From positions 64,549,619-64,613,618 of the forward strand of contig CM031878.1 in the NCBI GenBank assembly GCA_018697195.1: a stretch of DNA of 64,000 nucleotides, given 5' to 3'. Both the position numbers and the translations under genes were made by a program. The DNA is from Certhia americana (Eukaryota; Chordata; Aves; Passeriformes; Certhiidae). Positions 33,806 to 47,502 of this stretch are shown one piece after another; within the stretch, counting starts at the first letter, position 1; the number at the start of each line of letters is the position of its first letter. Below the pieces are notes generated by a model. That model searched no databases, was not told the DNA's origin, and worked only from the letters and a program-made list of their open reading frames with translations.

Positions 33806-35859
33806 GGAGGTTTGGAACTTAAAATTGTGCAAAATTGTGGGGGAAAGTCACAAGGTTTTTAACAAGCTGGATCCAAGGAGAAAGAAGACTCATAGAAGGT
33901 ATCAATTTTCTTGAATATTGCTGGAGTTTTTAACAAACCAGGATGAGAATGCAATCAATCAGGTTTTATAGTCAGTAAGCACAACATAAGGATAACTACC
34001 TTCCTAGGAAAACCTTTTAAAAAAGAAGGAAAACCTTCTTTTAAAATAAATGCATATTTCACACCAGACTGTAGCAAGGATGGGAATTCTCTGACAATTC
34101 TTTTAAAACTGAATTTAAAATAACGATTAAAACACATTTCATTATATTCATATTTATATTAATTATACATAATATATGGGTTATGATATATATGATATAT
34201 ATGATACTATACTGTAATTGAAATCAAGAATTCAGAGTGTGGAAAAGATTGGTTGAAGATACAGACAACATGCATTAAGCTTTCTGTGTGTCTTAGCTGA
34301 AATAAAGAAATTGGCTAGAAATAAAATGTTAGAGAGAAAAGAATTACAATTACAGTAAGTACACTGTGGTGCTTGGGGACAATCAAATACATGAAATTCC
34401 TTTGGAGATATTCTTCACGACAGAAGCAAATTAGAAATTCAAAGTATCCATTGGAAAGGTGGAATAAGTCAGTATGCCTTGCAAATTACAGTGACTGGGT
34501 CTTTTTCCCTCAGATAATATTCTATGATTCAGTAATAGGATACAAACTTGGAAATAAAGATTCATGAGGCATCTGATAAGATGAATTCTTTGAAAAGTAT
34601 TTGACAATTGTATTTGAAAAGAATAGGATGTAATTTTCCTAGATTATCCAGTCTCAGGAAGAATGAGGAATAAATTTGCAGCAAAAGATAAGACATTAGA
34701 GAAAGTCTTTAAGTCCATCCCAGGAAGCAGCCAGTAAGAAAGTACACACTGAGCCCCTTACTACCAGCTCAATTCAGAGATACATATCACTGATGATTAC
34801 CACTCACAGTAATAAAATTATGTCAGTGCAAGTATTACAGCAGGCTTCATAAAAATGTGGAGGTCACATGATATAACCAATTGTAAAAGAGAGAAGAAAA
34901 ATACATGAGTTATGAAACCTCTAAAAATTAGAAAAGTGGACAAATGCAGTTCCAGACATGTGGAAGTCAAACCTTGAAATGTCCAGCAAAGATGATGTTA
35001 TGATATTGTGTCATTAGGATGAAATTACATTAACAGAAACTCTAATAATGAATTAAGTCACAGCATACCATAAATCTGCATTAGTTATCAATAAAATATT
35101 ATAATAGATACACCTACTAACAGCTCATCATAGTTGGTCATGATTTTAAAAAAAAAGTGGAGGTTTGAAGAGTTGACTGAGAAATATATATTCCCAGATA
35201 CTATACACTACACTCTTTACTGGGAAGTGCAATAAAAAAAGAGCAACCAGGTTTTACCTTTAATATAGCCTTTGACAAAGAATCACAGGTTGACTATGCT
35301 GAACTGTGCCTTAAAATATGGACCATCCCCAGGAGAACTGTTAGTTAACATCGAATAGTAGCTAGAAATATTTCTTTTAAAAAGATAGCAAAAAACCATA
35401 GTTGAGCCAAATTAATTAAAAACATTGAGATGAAATTTAAGTGCACAACAGCATGTGGTATTATTACAGAAGAACCTACACATATCTCTGTGAAACACAG
35501 GGGTTTTAATTACAGTCTTTCAGGAAAAAAATTGCCATTTCTTCTCTATCCTTTGTGGGCAATATGAAGGAAGAACATGTAACAGCAAAGTAAACAGCAA
35601 GTGGAACAAGGGTAGAAATCTGTTTCTACTAGAAAGGAAAAAGGAGTCAGCAACTGCAGTGAACAGAAGGGACGAAGAAGCGCCTCTTGGGAATCTGATC
35701 CAGCAAGCACACTCTTGGAAGGGTTCTTCAGCACTCTCAAGTTGGTAAATATTGAAAATGCCAAATAGAGGATTGTAATAGAAAAATGCAAGGTTAAATA
35801 TTTTTCTTTCAATGTCAAGGATAAGCTCACCATCCTTAAGAGTGAGCAACAACTAGGTT

Positions 35860-36245
35860 CAAAGAATCATGGTGCTACAGGATAATCCAGATGAGGTGAC
35901 AGCTGAGGAGGTGCCTGGTGCCAGACATTGCTCCTGGCATGGGGCCAGACCAGGCTTCTCAGGGAGGGATGGAACCTGGCAGCCTGAGCTGCTGCTCATC
36001 TGTTCTTATGAGGAAAGGTTCCCAAATGGCCAGTCTCAGTCCCTCCTGCCCCCCACCTGCCTACTATGCCCCACTGAGAAGATCTCTGCTTCTGACAGTC
36101 CCTCACAGGCACTGGAAGTTGCTCTTAGGTTCTCCCAAGGGCTCCCCTTGCCTAGGCTGAACCAGCCCTGGAACACAAGCTACTGCAGGCAGCACTGGAG
36201 CAGACTGGGAGCCCATGGCACATCCTCCCTGAGTCATGTCTAGAG
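35860..36245 (-). mobile_element. Possible degenerate CR1 fragment
   Basis: A GC-richer island in AT-rich DNA. The words CAGGCACTGGAAGTTGCTC and TAGGCTGAACCAGCCC resemble antisense CR1 3' regions. No intact tail is visible. Confidence 0.3.
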
Positions 36246-39200
36246 AGTCTCTCCCATCTGCTGTAGAGTGCACAGTCCCATTTGAACTGTAAGCTAGGGC
36301 CTGCTTCCTCAAGAAACTTGAAAGATCCCCCTATTCCTCTTGTAAAGTCTGAAAATTCAGCCGGGAAAAATAATAAAATCCAATGTATAAAATTAATATA
36401 GGAAGTGGTATTTTTGTAATAATATTAATTCTGTACATATATAGACTTTTGTCATTGTTTAACTGCTGAAACCAGCACGACTTGTATTTAAGGACTTGGA
36501 AGTGCCTTGCTGAACAGACCTAAAATTATCACACCCTATCATTTCCCATGACAAGTATGATCTGAAGCACAGAGGAATTTGAAGTCCCATGTTGCAACAC
36601 TGCAGCCCACAGACTATGTCAGAACTTCTGTGAGATAATATGAAAAGATGGCTCAATGGACTTCCTACTGAGAATCGTAAAAAAATCAGTATTCACTTCA
36701 GTGAAGAGTGGGAAATAGGCTGGAAGAATTTATCTTATGCAGGTTCAGGCCAGCTAAGGTGACATCCTCATGAAAAGAAAAAACAAAATAATAAAAGAAG
36801 CAGTACTGTGTCTATTCAATGCCGAAAGAAAAGCCACTTAACAGACAAACAACACAAATACTGCAATTAATATGGATTTTGGCTGCATCATATACTATCA
36901 TGAAGTAGCACATTTCAGAATTTTCTGTAGCTTGAGCTGCATCTGACACTGATTTTTCTATTGTGTATCTATGTGATCATGTGCAGCAAAGATCTTTATT
37001 ATGGTGCTGCCACCCAAAATTATGAAGCAGAGAAAAAGTAGCAATGTGTGCCAATTTTGCCCTTCTCAGGTATAAAATTGTGGAAATGGCCTCTACATGA
37101 AAAAGTGTGTGCTGGTATGAACAAAGGTGATGAATCCGTGGGTAGCTTGTAAAGGTTTATCTTCAGATTACCTTGATTTGCACACAGCTTGTTTACTATG
37201 GTGCAATAGAAATTTTGTTGTGTGATTGTGCACTGCAAAGTCAGTGTATGAATGAGCAATGGCATTACTGGGGACATATATTTACATAACCTTCAGGTGC
37301 TCAGCATGTGCATTGCACTCCTTTATGTAGAGGTAGGGAAGTGTTAAAAGGCAGCTTTTAATGGAGAGCAGCTAACTGTAAAATAATCTGGTTTGTATCA
37401 GCCTACAGACCACCAGATTTGTCCTGTGCCTGTGGCACATTTGTAAAGAGATTGAAAGAAGCAATAATGCGAGCTGCACATAAGCCTGGACAGACATGAC
37501 AGGCAGGTTATGCAGCTGCCTGCTGCTGCAGTGACACCTATAAAAAAAGCACTACAAGGTAAGATTGTAAAAGCTTAGATCCTAATAAGGGCACCTGTGA
37601 ATAAATTTATCGTCCCAAGCATCTTAGGCCAAGGGTTCACATTTTTCACATTAAATGGTAATGAAGGAGAAGGGACACACTTCTGTCTCTGATCAGTTAG
37701 TTTAGTCCTGTCTGCTCTCCCTTGGGAGAGGCTCTTAGGGGGGCTTTTGCCACATATTTGCAATAAAGAGGCAATCAAATAACATTTTCAGTGGGCACTA
37801 GTGAGATTCTCAAAACACTCCATTGGAAAGTGCCCCGGTACAGAGGGGTAAAGTATTCCACCAATATTTATGTAATTCTGTCTCCGTCAATTTCACACAC
37901 CAAATCAGACATCACTTTTCCAATTTACATAAAAGATAATCACGTTCTTATTTTTTATATATTTAGTACCTATAAAAAGGTTTGGAAAATTTCCAGATCC
38001 ATCTCCCCGTTCTTGTCATCAGTGAATAAAATGCACACTTGACCAAAATTAGATCACTTGTCTTAGGAAGAATGAAGCTATTAGTAGATATTATTCTTAC
38101 TAGATTTCTTCAAATGTGATAAAACTGACAGCTGATACATTTAGTTAATGATTTACATTGCACTTTACTTTCCATTCTCCTTCCTCTTGTTGGACCAGTG
38201 GGCAATATAAAATTGTGCAGCAAATCTACTCGGTTTTCCTTCTTTTATGAAAATTTAAATTTCATCAAATTAAATTATTTTATTTAGCGTAATATAATGT
38301 CAATCATAATTTCCCAAATTTAAAATGCTTTTATGGTCCTTGTGAAATGTAACTTCACACAAGAGAATACTGTGATAGCATTGAAGTTGGATGCCCATAA
38401 ATTAAAAGCCAGAACAAAAACAAGTTTAGAATTAACATGGAAGTCACAGATAATGAAACGTGAACAATTCATTTGTTGGGGTTTTTTCCCCAATAAATAT
38501 TTATATTCTTTGTTAGAGAGTTCTTGGGGGATTTAATGCTTTTGGTTTGAGCCCTGCTTTTCTTTACAGTTTCTTAAGTTATTGAAGATGACAGTTTTAA
38601 AACTGCACAAGCAGTACAGAAACCAAGACATAATACTCACTGGAACTCTCCTGAGAATAGTTGTTTTTTATTTACAAGTACATCAATCATTCAATGGAAA
38701 ACTACCTTTGTCACAATAAATTTTATCTATGGTAAAACCCAAATAGTTGATTTTAATGTTTTTCATATTTTGTTTTGCATTTCTTTTGCTTATTATATAG
38801 CACATTAAAATAATTAAATATTGATTTGTAAAATAGTCACTTGGTGTTAATTCAAAAACTGTAGTGCTACATCTTGAGAAAAAAATCCATTTTATGTTAG
38901 ATAGTATTTCTTATGTAATATGAAAGCACTGTGAATTCTTAGAACGATGAAAATCTTGTAATCCAAAGGTTTACATGTTGTTGTTTGAATCGTCTAGTGA
39001 TGACATAATTAAACATTCATATTTCAAGTAATCATAGCTGATTGCTATTCATGCTGAAAATCTGCCAAATGGCATGTATTGGTGGTGAGTCATAGTCTCT
39101 CAAAATCTCACCTCAAAATGTGCATTCCCTAGAGGCGTATCCACCCTTTTCACTGGTTTAATCAGGTGTCAATATTACAAAATTGTCTAATCAAGACTAA

Positions 39201-42200
39201 ATTATAACATTGTCTTACACAAAAAACCTCACAGATGGGTGCACACATTTGCACACACAGACTTGCAACGAGGTAAACAGGACTGGTCAATGTTTATGTG
39301 GATCTCAAGAGCAATAAACAATTTCCTAGATTTAACTGCCAATTTTAGGCTTTCTAGTGCTTATTATTTATTTAGTTACCTGCTTAATTATTTTCCTCTC
39401 TGGACTAGTATATTTAAACACAGGATCTAATTATAGATTATATAGAATTGCTATCAATTTTATTTCTCTCTCTTCCTGGGCAAGTCTGGGGCTTTCCATT
39501 TTTATTAGAAAGAAGACAGAGTAAGCTGCAAATGCAAACCAGACTACATACCATGCTTCTATTATACCACATTACTGTATTTTTTACCTTTTTTCTTTGC
39601 GAGGTGCCCCAGAAGAAAACAGAGATAATATACTTGGTATTAAGTACAAGCAACAATTCCTTGTAGACATTAGATTAATTAGAGCACTACTGTGTATTTA
39701 GCAGTGCTACTGAGTCACAGCGGTCTTTGCAATGAAAATTCTGCAGTTAACCTACAGAATATGAAACTAGAATTGCAGAAGATAAATTTATTTCTCTTCT
39801 TCCAAAACATGTGTAAGCACAGTGTCTTTACAACACAGATGACAAGGTGATACAGTTTTTTACATGTGAGCTATCTGTATTTACAGACGAAGGTTTTGCA
39901 CAGCTGTTTTTCATTTGCCCTGTCGGTTTTTAATATCTGTACGGTTCGAGCAGATTTTGTGCTTTTAAACCACTGCTGAAAACCTGTCATATTAAACTGC
40001 TTATGAAGCCATGTACCAATTTGCAGAAGAAAGACAGAAACAGGCCCGTCTGGACTGTCTATTTACAAAATGATTCAGCATATCAAAGCAGAGGACACCA
40101 GCTTCCTGATGGCTGTTGTTATGGCACTTCTGTCATATTTCCTCTTACGCTGGGTTCCTTGTCAGGTGCATGCCTCTGGTAGAACTGGATCCCTTCTGTT
40201 CACACATGTAAGGAAAAAAAATCCTACTATTTGTTCCATGGGATTTGAAAAACACTGTGGAGAAAAAAAGCACCTTCTAGGTTTTATATATGCCCTGCCT
40301 CAAAGTATCTCCTCATTGCTTAATCAAGTCCTCCAGGGCTATTGCAATACAAGTAATAAAAAATAATAACCAAGGCATTCTAGTACTTCGGGGTGTTGAG
40401 CATCCTTAACTTTCACTAGAAACTTGATGAATGTTACAGGATTAAGCCCTAAAGCTTTAAAAAGCTCCTGGTACCATTCAGTTGCTCAGACAGGGATTAA
40501 AACTACTGCAGGCAGTAGCAAAGTGGTAAATATTGACTCAGCAGTAAATAAAATCAGTCCATTGAGGTGGAGTGTACAATATGTGGTGGAAGAAGAGTCA
40601 CGAGAAAGCAATATCGCTCTTGGGCAGATTAAACAGTGTACACCACAAACCCACATGCTGTTTCAGGAAAGTCATAGTGTTCATAAAACAGTGACACTTT
40701 ACACTCTTAACAATCTTTAAACAAGGAAATTGTGTGTGCTTTCTTTTTTAAGTCTGGCAAAAAATTATTTTCTTTAGTTGCAAAACATACGAAGTCTGGT
40801 ACTAATGAACAACCAGCACCCTTTATTATGTTTTAAAATGCGTGTGTGTGAATTTTATTTCTTGTCCACAACTATGTTAAAAAATCTTATAATTTTTTGT
40901 TTATAAAATGGAGGATGTTTCAAGACCATTCTCTCCTATAAAAACACAAACACTTTATAAAGAAAAATAGATAGCATACAGGTGTTCAAGTGATGAGAAG
41001 GCAATTTATATAGCTTTTTTCAAGCCTTGTTAAGTGTGTGATTTGTTCCACTCAAAATCAGTAACTGAAACACCATTTTCTACTCAGCATAAAACAGTCA
41101 ACAGAGAATCTACCATCAGGCTGAAACATTGCATTTGTCTCAGCACCTTTGTTAAATTTTATGTTTCTACAGCATTATGAATATGCCATTGAATGGTGGA
41201 ATGAATGCATAATAACACACAGATGAACACTCCTTCATGTGATTGCTCTTCCTTTCTCTTCCCTACTTGTGCAATAAAACAGTACAAAAATGGTAATATT
41301 AATCTTGTAAATCCAAGTATGTCTGACAGTTCAGAAACACTGCATTTGTACTTATGAATGTGAACTATGTTAATGAAATGTAGCAACGAGAAAAAGAAAC
41401 AACTTGTGAGTAGCATACCATGAAAACTGCTCACAAAAGAACAAAATATAGGGCTATCTCACAAAATGCTGTGAGATAAGGAGGGGTGTATGCATTTGAG
41501 GATAAAATTGTTAGTTTCACTGCAACTGGAAAGAACAATGGGCTTTTGTGTTCTGTTTTTCTTTCCCAAAACTTGAATGGCCGTTTGCTTAAGTCTGTGT
41601 ACAGGTATAAGGAAAAAACAATCTTCTGTCAAAAGCTCAATCATCCTACTAAGAGGTTAAAACCTATCCATTAACAATCTTAAAGAGATAGCAGGTTAAA
41701 ATAATAGCATAAAATCATTCCCCTCCCTCTCCCCTGCCCAGGCTAGCCCTTGAGGATCTCAAGCCATTTTTAAGGCCTAAATATGAATGTCTGTATGCAA
41801 TAGATTTGTGGAGATACACTGATACTGAATTTGGAAACATACATATACAAGCTTTTGATATAAACATGAACGGAAAAGTAAAGTGATTGCATTATACCTC
41901 TGTAGGTTTCTTAGGGACACGTATAAAAGATGTCAACTTTTTAAGCTTTATATGGAACTGAAATACTATCTGAAATACCCCAGAGAGTTCAAAACTTCTA
42001 GAAGAATATTCTTTATTGGAATAGACTGGCAGTATGAAATTTCCTTATGTGACTATGGAGTCTACATATTTATTTATATAAAACTTGACATTTCAGAGTA
42101 AGCTAAAAAAAAATAGCATTTGTTATTATGCTCAACATGAAATTAATTTAATGGATTCATAAATTTTCAACATGAAATTCACAGTTTATAGAAAATAAAT

Positions 42201-43271
42201 AGACTTAATAATTCAGAATTTACATAAAAAGGACAAATACATTCTGTTAGATAATACTGCAAAATGACTACTTCAACAGCTGTTCATGTGAATTGCAAGT
42301 AACAGACTATACATGAGCAGCCTAATCAGAATTCAGTGCCAGCAGGTGAGCTGTCAGCAGAACTTCTCCAAGGCCAGATGGAGCTTCCCAGGTCTACAAA
42401 AAGAACTGACCAACCAGACATCTTCTTTGTATTGGTGGAGAAAGCCAGGCTCAGTCATTTCCAGGATACTGATTACTGCTCTGTGGCACAAAAAGAACCC
42501 TGTACACATGAGACTGATGACATGTGAAAACTGAGTGATGCATCTGGAAAACATCACTATTAAGCATTTGCAGTAGGACAGGACTTCTTCATGCAGACCA
42601 AGATCACTGTCAACCATGCACTGTGGAATCCACCAGTGGGCATTTTGGGCAGCAGCTCCAAGCCAGAGCAGCCCCCCTGGCTCTCCCAGCTCTGCTGTGG
42701 TGCAGATCTGTACCCTGACAGCAGCCTGCTGGAAAGTGCTGGGCATACTTGCTGGCGTCTGTCACCACTCTCACTCAAGAGATAAAGTCCAGCTCAGCAT
42801 CCTGAATATTTTATAAATATTTTATAAATACAGGGGGAGGAGTGGACATTCAATGTACTATCCAGCAGTCCTTCCATGACTTTCTTCAAAATTAGCTTTA
42901 ATCTCAGTTATGTGAAACGGATGTAAAACTCTGTATATGGATGGAAATTTTAAAAGTCTGTTAATTGTTAACTGTTAATTTGCAAGCTTGAAGGATCTGA
43001 TAATTGTTGACATTTACCCTAGAATCAACTAGTTATGATACTCTCAGCTGGAACCAAAGTATCACCAGAAGCCAAATACACCTGAATTTAATAAATGACA
43101 ACATCTTTACTAACATCTTGTATAAAAGGATACCAGTCAGTATATATCTTCCTCACCAAGTAAAAGGTTATATCAGATCACTGAAGTGAAAGGCAATGTA
43201 CTGCACTGTACAGGAGATGTGACAACAACACTAGCTGTTACAAAATGTCTTTCACCAAATGAAAACTGTAG

Positions 43272-43412
43272 CAAAAAAAATAAAACAAAACAAACAAAAA
43301 AAAAACCAAAACAAAAAACAAAAACAAAAACAAAAAAAACCCCAACAACAACCAAAAAAAACCAACAACAAAAAAAAAAAAAAAAACCACACCAAAAAAA
43401 AAGGAAAACCAA
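43272..43412 (+). repeat. A-rich low-complexity tract
   Basis: CAAAA/CAAAAA-type simple repeat with a nearly pure A run (43370-43386). It accounts for the lysine-rich or phenylalanine-rich open frames here. Confidence 0.9.
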
Positions 43413-45564
43413 GTATCACTCTAACTTTTAGGCTACGAATAATGACATTCAGGGTACTGAAGACATGAAAAAAGCAAGCTTTTTGGAAAGCAAGGTTTCA
43501 CAAAGTGGTCATCTGTTTAGAAGCTCACTACGAAATGCCAATATTTATGTATTATGCACTTGACTTTTCCCCAAGATTCTATGGTATGTTTTTACTCTTT
43601 ACACTGTTAAAAGTCACAAAAACTCAGGAGGAGAATGAAGTAGTTCTTCAAGTGATTCCCAGTGTGATCACAAAGGGACAACAACAGATCTTGAGGAGAT
43701 CAGTACGGGCTTTTCAGTTTTAACCTCATGTAAGATCCAACTTCGCCTTGTGTATTCACAAACCAAAGAAACCCTGCAGAAAGATCAAGGGCAGCAAAGA
43801 CAAGGTCAAACAGTGTATGAGGCAGGACAGTTATTCCCAGCTGTAGTTCTTTGTTTTTTTAACATGAAAGGTAAAATATAACTGTGAAAAAGTATCTTAC
43901 CTTCCTGTAGCTAATTATTAAGAAATACAGGAAGAATACAACATTTTACCATAGACAAACTCTAAACATGCCACTTAAAATGCTAGCTTCTTTCAAAGCT
44001 GCCTGTGTATCATTGACATAAGCAGCCTCACCACTGTTAATGAGTGACTCATGGATGTTTCTCGTACAGAAAGAACACAAAGTATGTAATTGTAATTCTG
44101 CAAGTAAAAAAAAAATTTACATATATATATATAATTTTTTAACTGCATTTCACTGAAGAATATTGTTAATGCAGATTTGCTGTGCAGATGTGCAATTTTG
44201 AATTTAGAAGAGACTCATGGGAGTATGATTTAAAATTCTCATTTAGACTTTCCTTAGATACTGTCAGGAAAATATATGCAGGATTTACTAATGAAAAGTG
44301 TATATCCATACACTTGGTACTGCTTTATGGAGCATTTAAGGGCCTCACTGTTATTGAAAAAAATAATACTTTTCTCAATAATCAAAAAGCAGTAAACTGT
44401 TTACTTCCAAGCCCTTGTGTACATGCACAAATGCTGCAGTTCAGTCAGGTTTTCAGAACAGCCACAGCCATTTTGTGTTACAATATTGGGAAATAAGGTT
44501 TCTTTTTCTTAAGACCTTTTTCTTAATGTCTTTCTGACCTTCCAGATCTGATACAGATACTACTTTGTACAGTGCCCCTTCAAAAAGTCAAAGTCATGGA
44601 CTGAGTGAGCATACTCATCAGCAATTGCGAATGACAGAAGGCATCAACTTGTGGGAAGAACTGCAGCTCCTGAAAGACTCAAATAAAGAAGATTTACTGA
44701 AGTTAGGGGAAAAAACAATGAAAAGGGGTTTATGATGGTACTTTATAATACTGTAGGTTAAACTCAATGCCTATTCTGGTTTTTAATTCTTCTGAGTAAA
44801 AGGAAAACCAAAGATCTTAAAAGAAGAAAAAGTGAGAAGGTGAAGAAATATGCAAAATGAACAAAAAACCATGAAAAAACTGTTGTAGCTGTTACCTTTC
44901 TGAGCTTTAAAATTCTGAGCTAAACCAACTTACACATTTTTGTCAACAAGACAATGTATAAATACACTTTTAATTGTAGTAAACCATTCAGTTTTTTCTT
45001 TTTAAATGATAGTGCCCTACAACACATTCACTTTGACGTTATAATAAAATATTCAGTACATAATTTGCCTGCAGCTGAATTCACGGACGTTGAAGAAGTG
45101 AGAAGGGGCATCAATCAAACCACAGGACCCACGGCTGTCCTTGCCATTCCCCAGGCTGAGAAGTTGAAGAAGCACAGCAGCAGTGTCAGGGATCAGCAGT
45201 GAGGTGTGCAATCTCCTGCACCACTGCGTGTTGCTGACAGCAAATGTGGGAGGAGGAAGGTAGTGCCCCATTCCTGTGGGGATAGGAGCCCTGATAAAAT
45301 CCATTTATATGGATTTATATACCTCACAGACCATTACATAGGCGCTCACTCTATCCATCAGCAGGAGAACACAAGCTGATGTTCTTTCTTTTACAAAGCA
45401 AGCCAAACATACTAATCTGAGTAGTGACAAAGATCAAATTCACTTAGAAAGGAAATGAGAAGTTCTCTATTTTCTTAGCATATCACCACGTTAGCGTGTT
45501 GCAGTTATGTCATACTGTGTAGTAGATACAGATTAAAAAACAGTTATCAACTGCTGAGTAAAAC

Positions 45565-45566
45565 TT

Positions 45567-45601
<35 letters not shown>

Positions 45602-45627
45602 TGTGTGTTTTGTGTGTGTGTGTGTGT
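45565..45627 (+). repeat. Poly-T/(GT)n microsatellite
   Basis: About 24 T followed by two GT runs separated by TTTT. Confidence 0.95.
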
Positions 45628-47313
45628 TCCTCTCCTTCCTGATTTCTTCAAATTTCTCAGACAAGGGTCTGGGATTACCATCTACTGTTAGCCTGCTCTT
45701 TCTTTTGTCATACTGGAAGTCCTATGGCCACCTGTGGGGTGAATAAAGCTTGAAGTACCAATATAGAGCTGCAGCACCTCTAACCTCTTCTGTCCAGTGT
45801 ATTCCAGACCACTGCTTGTGGGAAGAAGTCCTAGCTGGCTGCAAGCAAAGTCAGAGCAGTTCACAGTGTGAGCGCAGAAGCAGTTGGTTGTGCTGAAAAT
45901 AGCAAATGAGGGTCTCTTGCTGTTTTCAGTGATAATTCATTTTCTTACCTAGCACCCAATGAACAGAATTTTTGTTACCTGTAAAATTCACTGAAGTTGA
46001 TTTTTGAGATTTTGCATCTGGCAGGAGAACTAAGATCATTTATCATTGATCATCAATCCTTGCAAGAGTATTCACTATTCATTGCCAGGGTACTTTGATA
46101 AGGTTTTTAATCTTTTGCCAAACAAAAGTGATTAGAGTTACAGGAGTTAATAACTTTCTTTGGAGGAACATCTACATACACAGAGGGCCAAACCTGATGG
46201 CTTTTTCTCATATCAGGAAACTTCAAAAATAAGAGAAATCTTTCTTAAATGTGCATGAATTATCATCAGCAAATTGTGTTATGGTGACAGGCTTGTCAAT
46301 CTGCTTTTCAAAAGATGCAAAGTTCATAGTTACTAAAATGATGTGTAAAACATAATGCCACAAAGTATATGAGATTGACCTTATGCAAAGACTGGAAACA
46401 TATGCATTGCCATCTGCAGATACACAGTATCACCTTTAAAGTATCCCGGGATGAGGTACACAAAGTTATGCCTAACACCGTCAAATTACTTTAATTTTGC
46501 AGTATTTCTTGGAAGAGCTGGTGGGCAGAAAAGAGGATCTAGAATTTGATACAGGGATAACGTAAGAATGAAAATTGATGTGGGACCTGCCATTTACAAA
46601 AGAAAACACTTGTAAGGCTCACATTCCTTTGAGAAATGGATGGAAGACTATAAATTAGTTACAGTGGAAAGAAAAACCATGAAGTTCTTTCAGTGTGGCA
46701 GAGAGAATGGCCGCAGCTGGGAGACCCCTCAACTTGCCGTACCTCTGGTGGTGAAGCGCCGCTGAAATGGTGAGGTTTCCTGATGTGTGCTGAGAGCTCC
46801 ACACTGCCTGCTGAGCTCGGGCCTGGCTTGACCTTGCCCGTTCTCGTGGGGACAGACCGGCCTGCACTAACCCTGCTCAGGAGCCGCAGTGCCTATCCTA
46901 CACGGCTCTCTTTTCCCTCACTGCATCGGGACGCTGAAAACCACTGCTGCCTACAAACAACCTGAGGGCCGAGCTAAAATGTTTTGTTCCCCACGCCTCG
47001 GCGACCCGAGACTCCTGTTTCCACGTGCTTCCTCTTGTCATTGCCCGGCGGCAGGGCTGCGGCTGAGCCCCTGCCCGGGGGAAAGGGCTTTGGGAGGGGA
47101 TGCGCTTGGGGTCAGCGCTGTCGGCCCGGGCAGGCGGGACGAGCAGCGGCTCGGCAAGCTCCGAGTCCGCTCCGTCACCCCCGCCTGGCTCCGGCGCGGC
47201 GGCACCGCTTTCCAGCGCTGTTTTAACAGGAAAGTCAGGTTATTTTAACAGGAGAGTCCAGCTCCCCGCGGCGCAGATCGATCCCTCAGCCCGCCTAGGG
47301 ACGGCGGCCGGGC

Positions 47314-47325
47314 CGCGCATGCGCG
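47314..47325. promoter_or_regulatory. NRF1-type palindromic site
   Basis: CGCGCATGCGCG is a perfect palindrome that fits the NRF1 consensus YGCGCATGCGCR. It lies 91 bp upstream of the DMXL1 start codon, a typical place for NRF1 in CpG-island promoters. Binding itself is inferred. Confidence 0.65.
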
Positions 47326-47415
47326 AAGCCCGCTCCGCCCCCGGGAAGCGCCGCCTCCGCCGCCGCCGGGCGCGGGGGGACAAGCGGCGGTGGCCGAGCG
47401 GCCGCGCCCTCCACT

Positions 47416-47502
47416 ATGAACCTGCACCAGGTGCTGACGGGCGCCGTGAACCCCGGCGACAGCTGCTTCTCCGTGGGCAGCCTGCACGACCAGCCCTTCA
47501 CG
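47416..47502 (+). CDS. DMXL1: DMXL1 coding exon 1
   Basis: The exon holds 29 codons beginning with ATG at 47416 and ending in an ACG threonine codon, followed by the donor GTGAGC at 47503. The start is the first ATG of the recognised DMXL1 N-terminus and sits in a CpG island. It matches the family start ([15 protein letters not shown]), so no upstream extension is needed. Phase at the donor is 0. Confidence 0.95.

Larger units (their letters stand above)
24716..46939. other. Long intergenic region upstream of DMXL1
   Basis: About 22 kb of AT-rich DNA. I see CR1 tails (33,625-33,805), a doubtful CR1 fragment (35,860-36,245), an A-rich tract (43,272-43,412) and a T/GT microsatellite (45,565-45,627). 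Short open frames show no family signature, and no RNA gene was recognised. Confidence 0.6.

Noticed and set aside
42354..42746. 130-codon minus-strand frame
   Set aside because: No family signature. Overlaps equally open plus-strand frames and GC-richer repeat-like DNA.
43173..43468. Lys-rich and Phe-rich frames of about 80 codons
   Set aside because: Products of the A-rich simple repeat.
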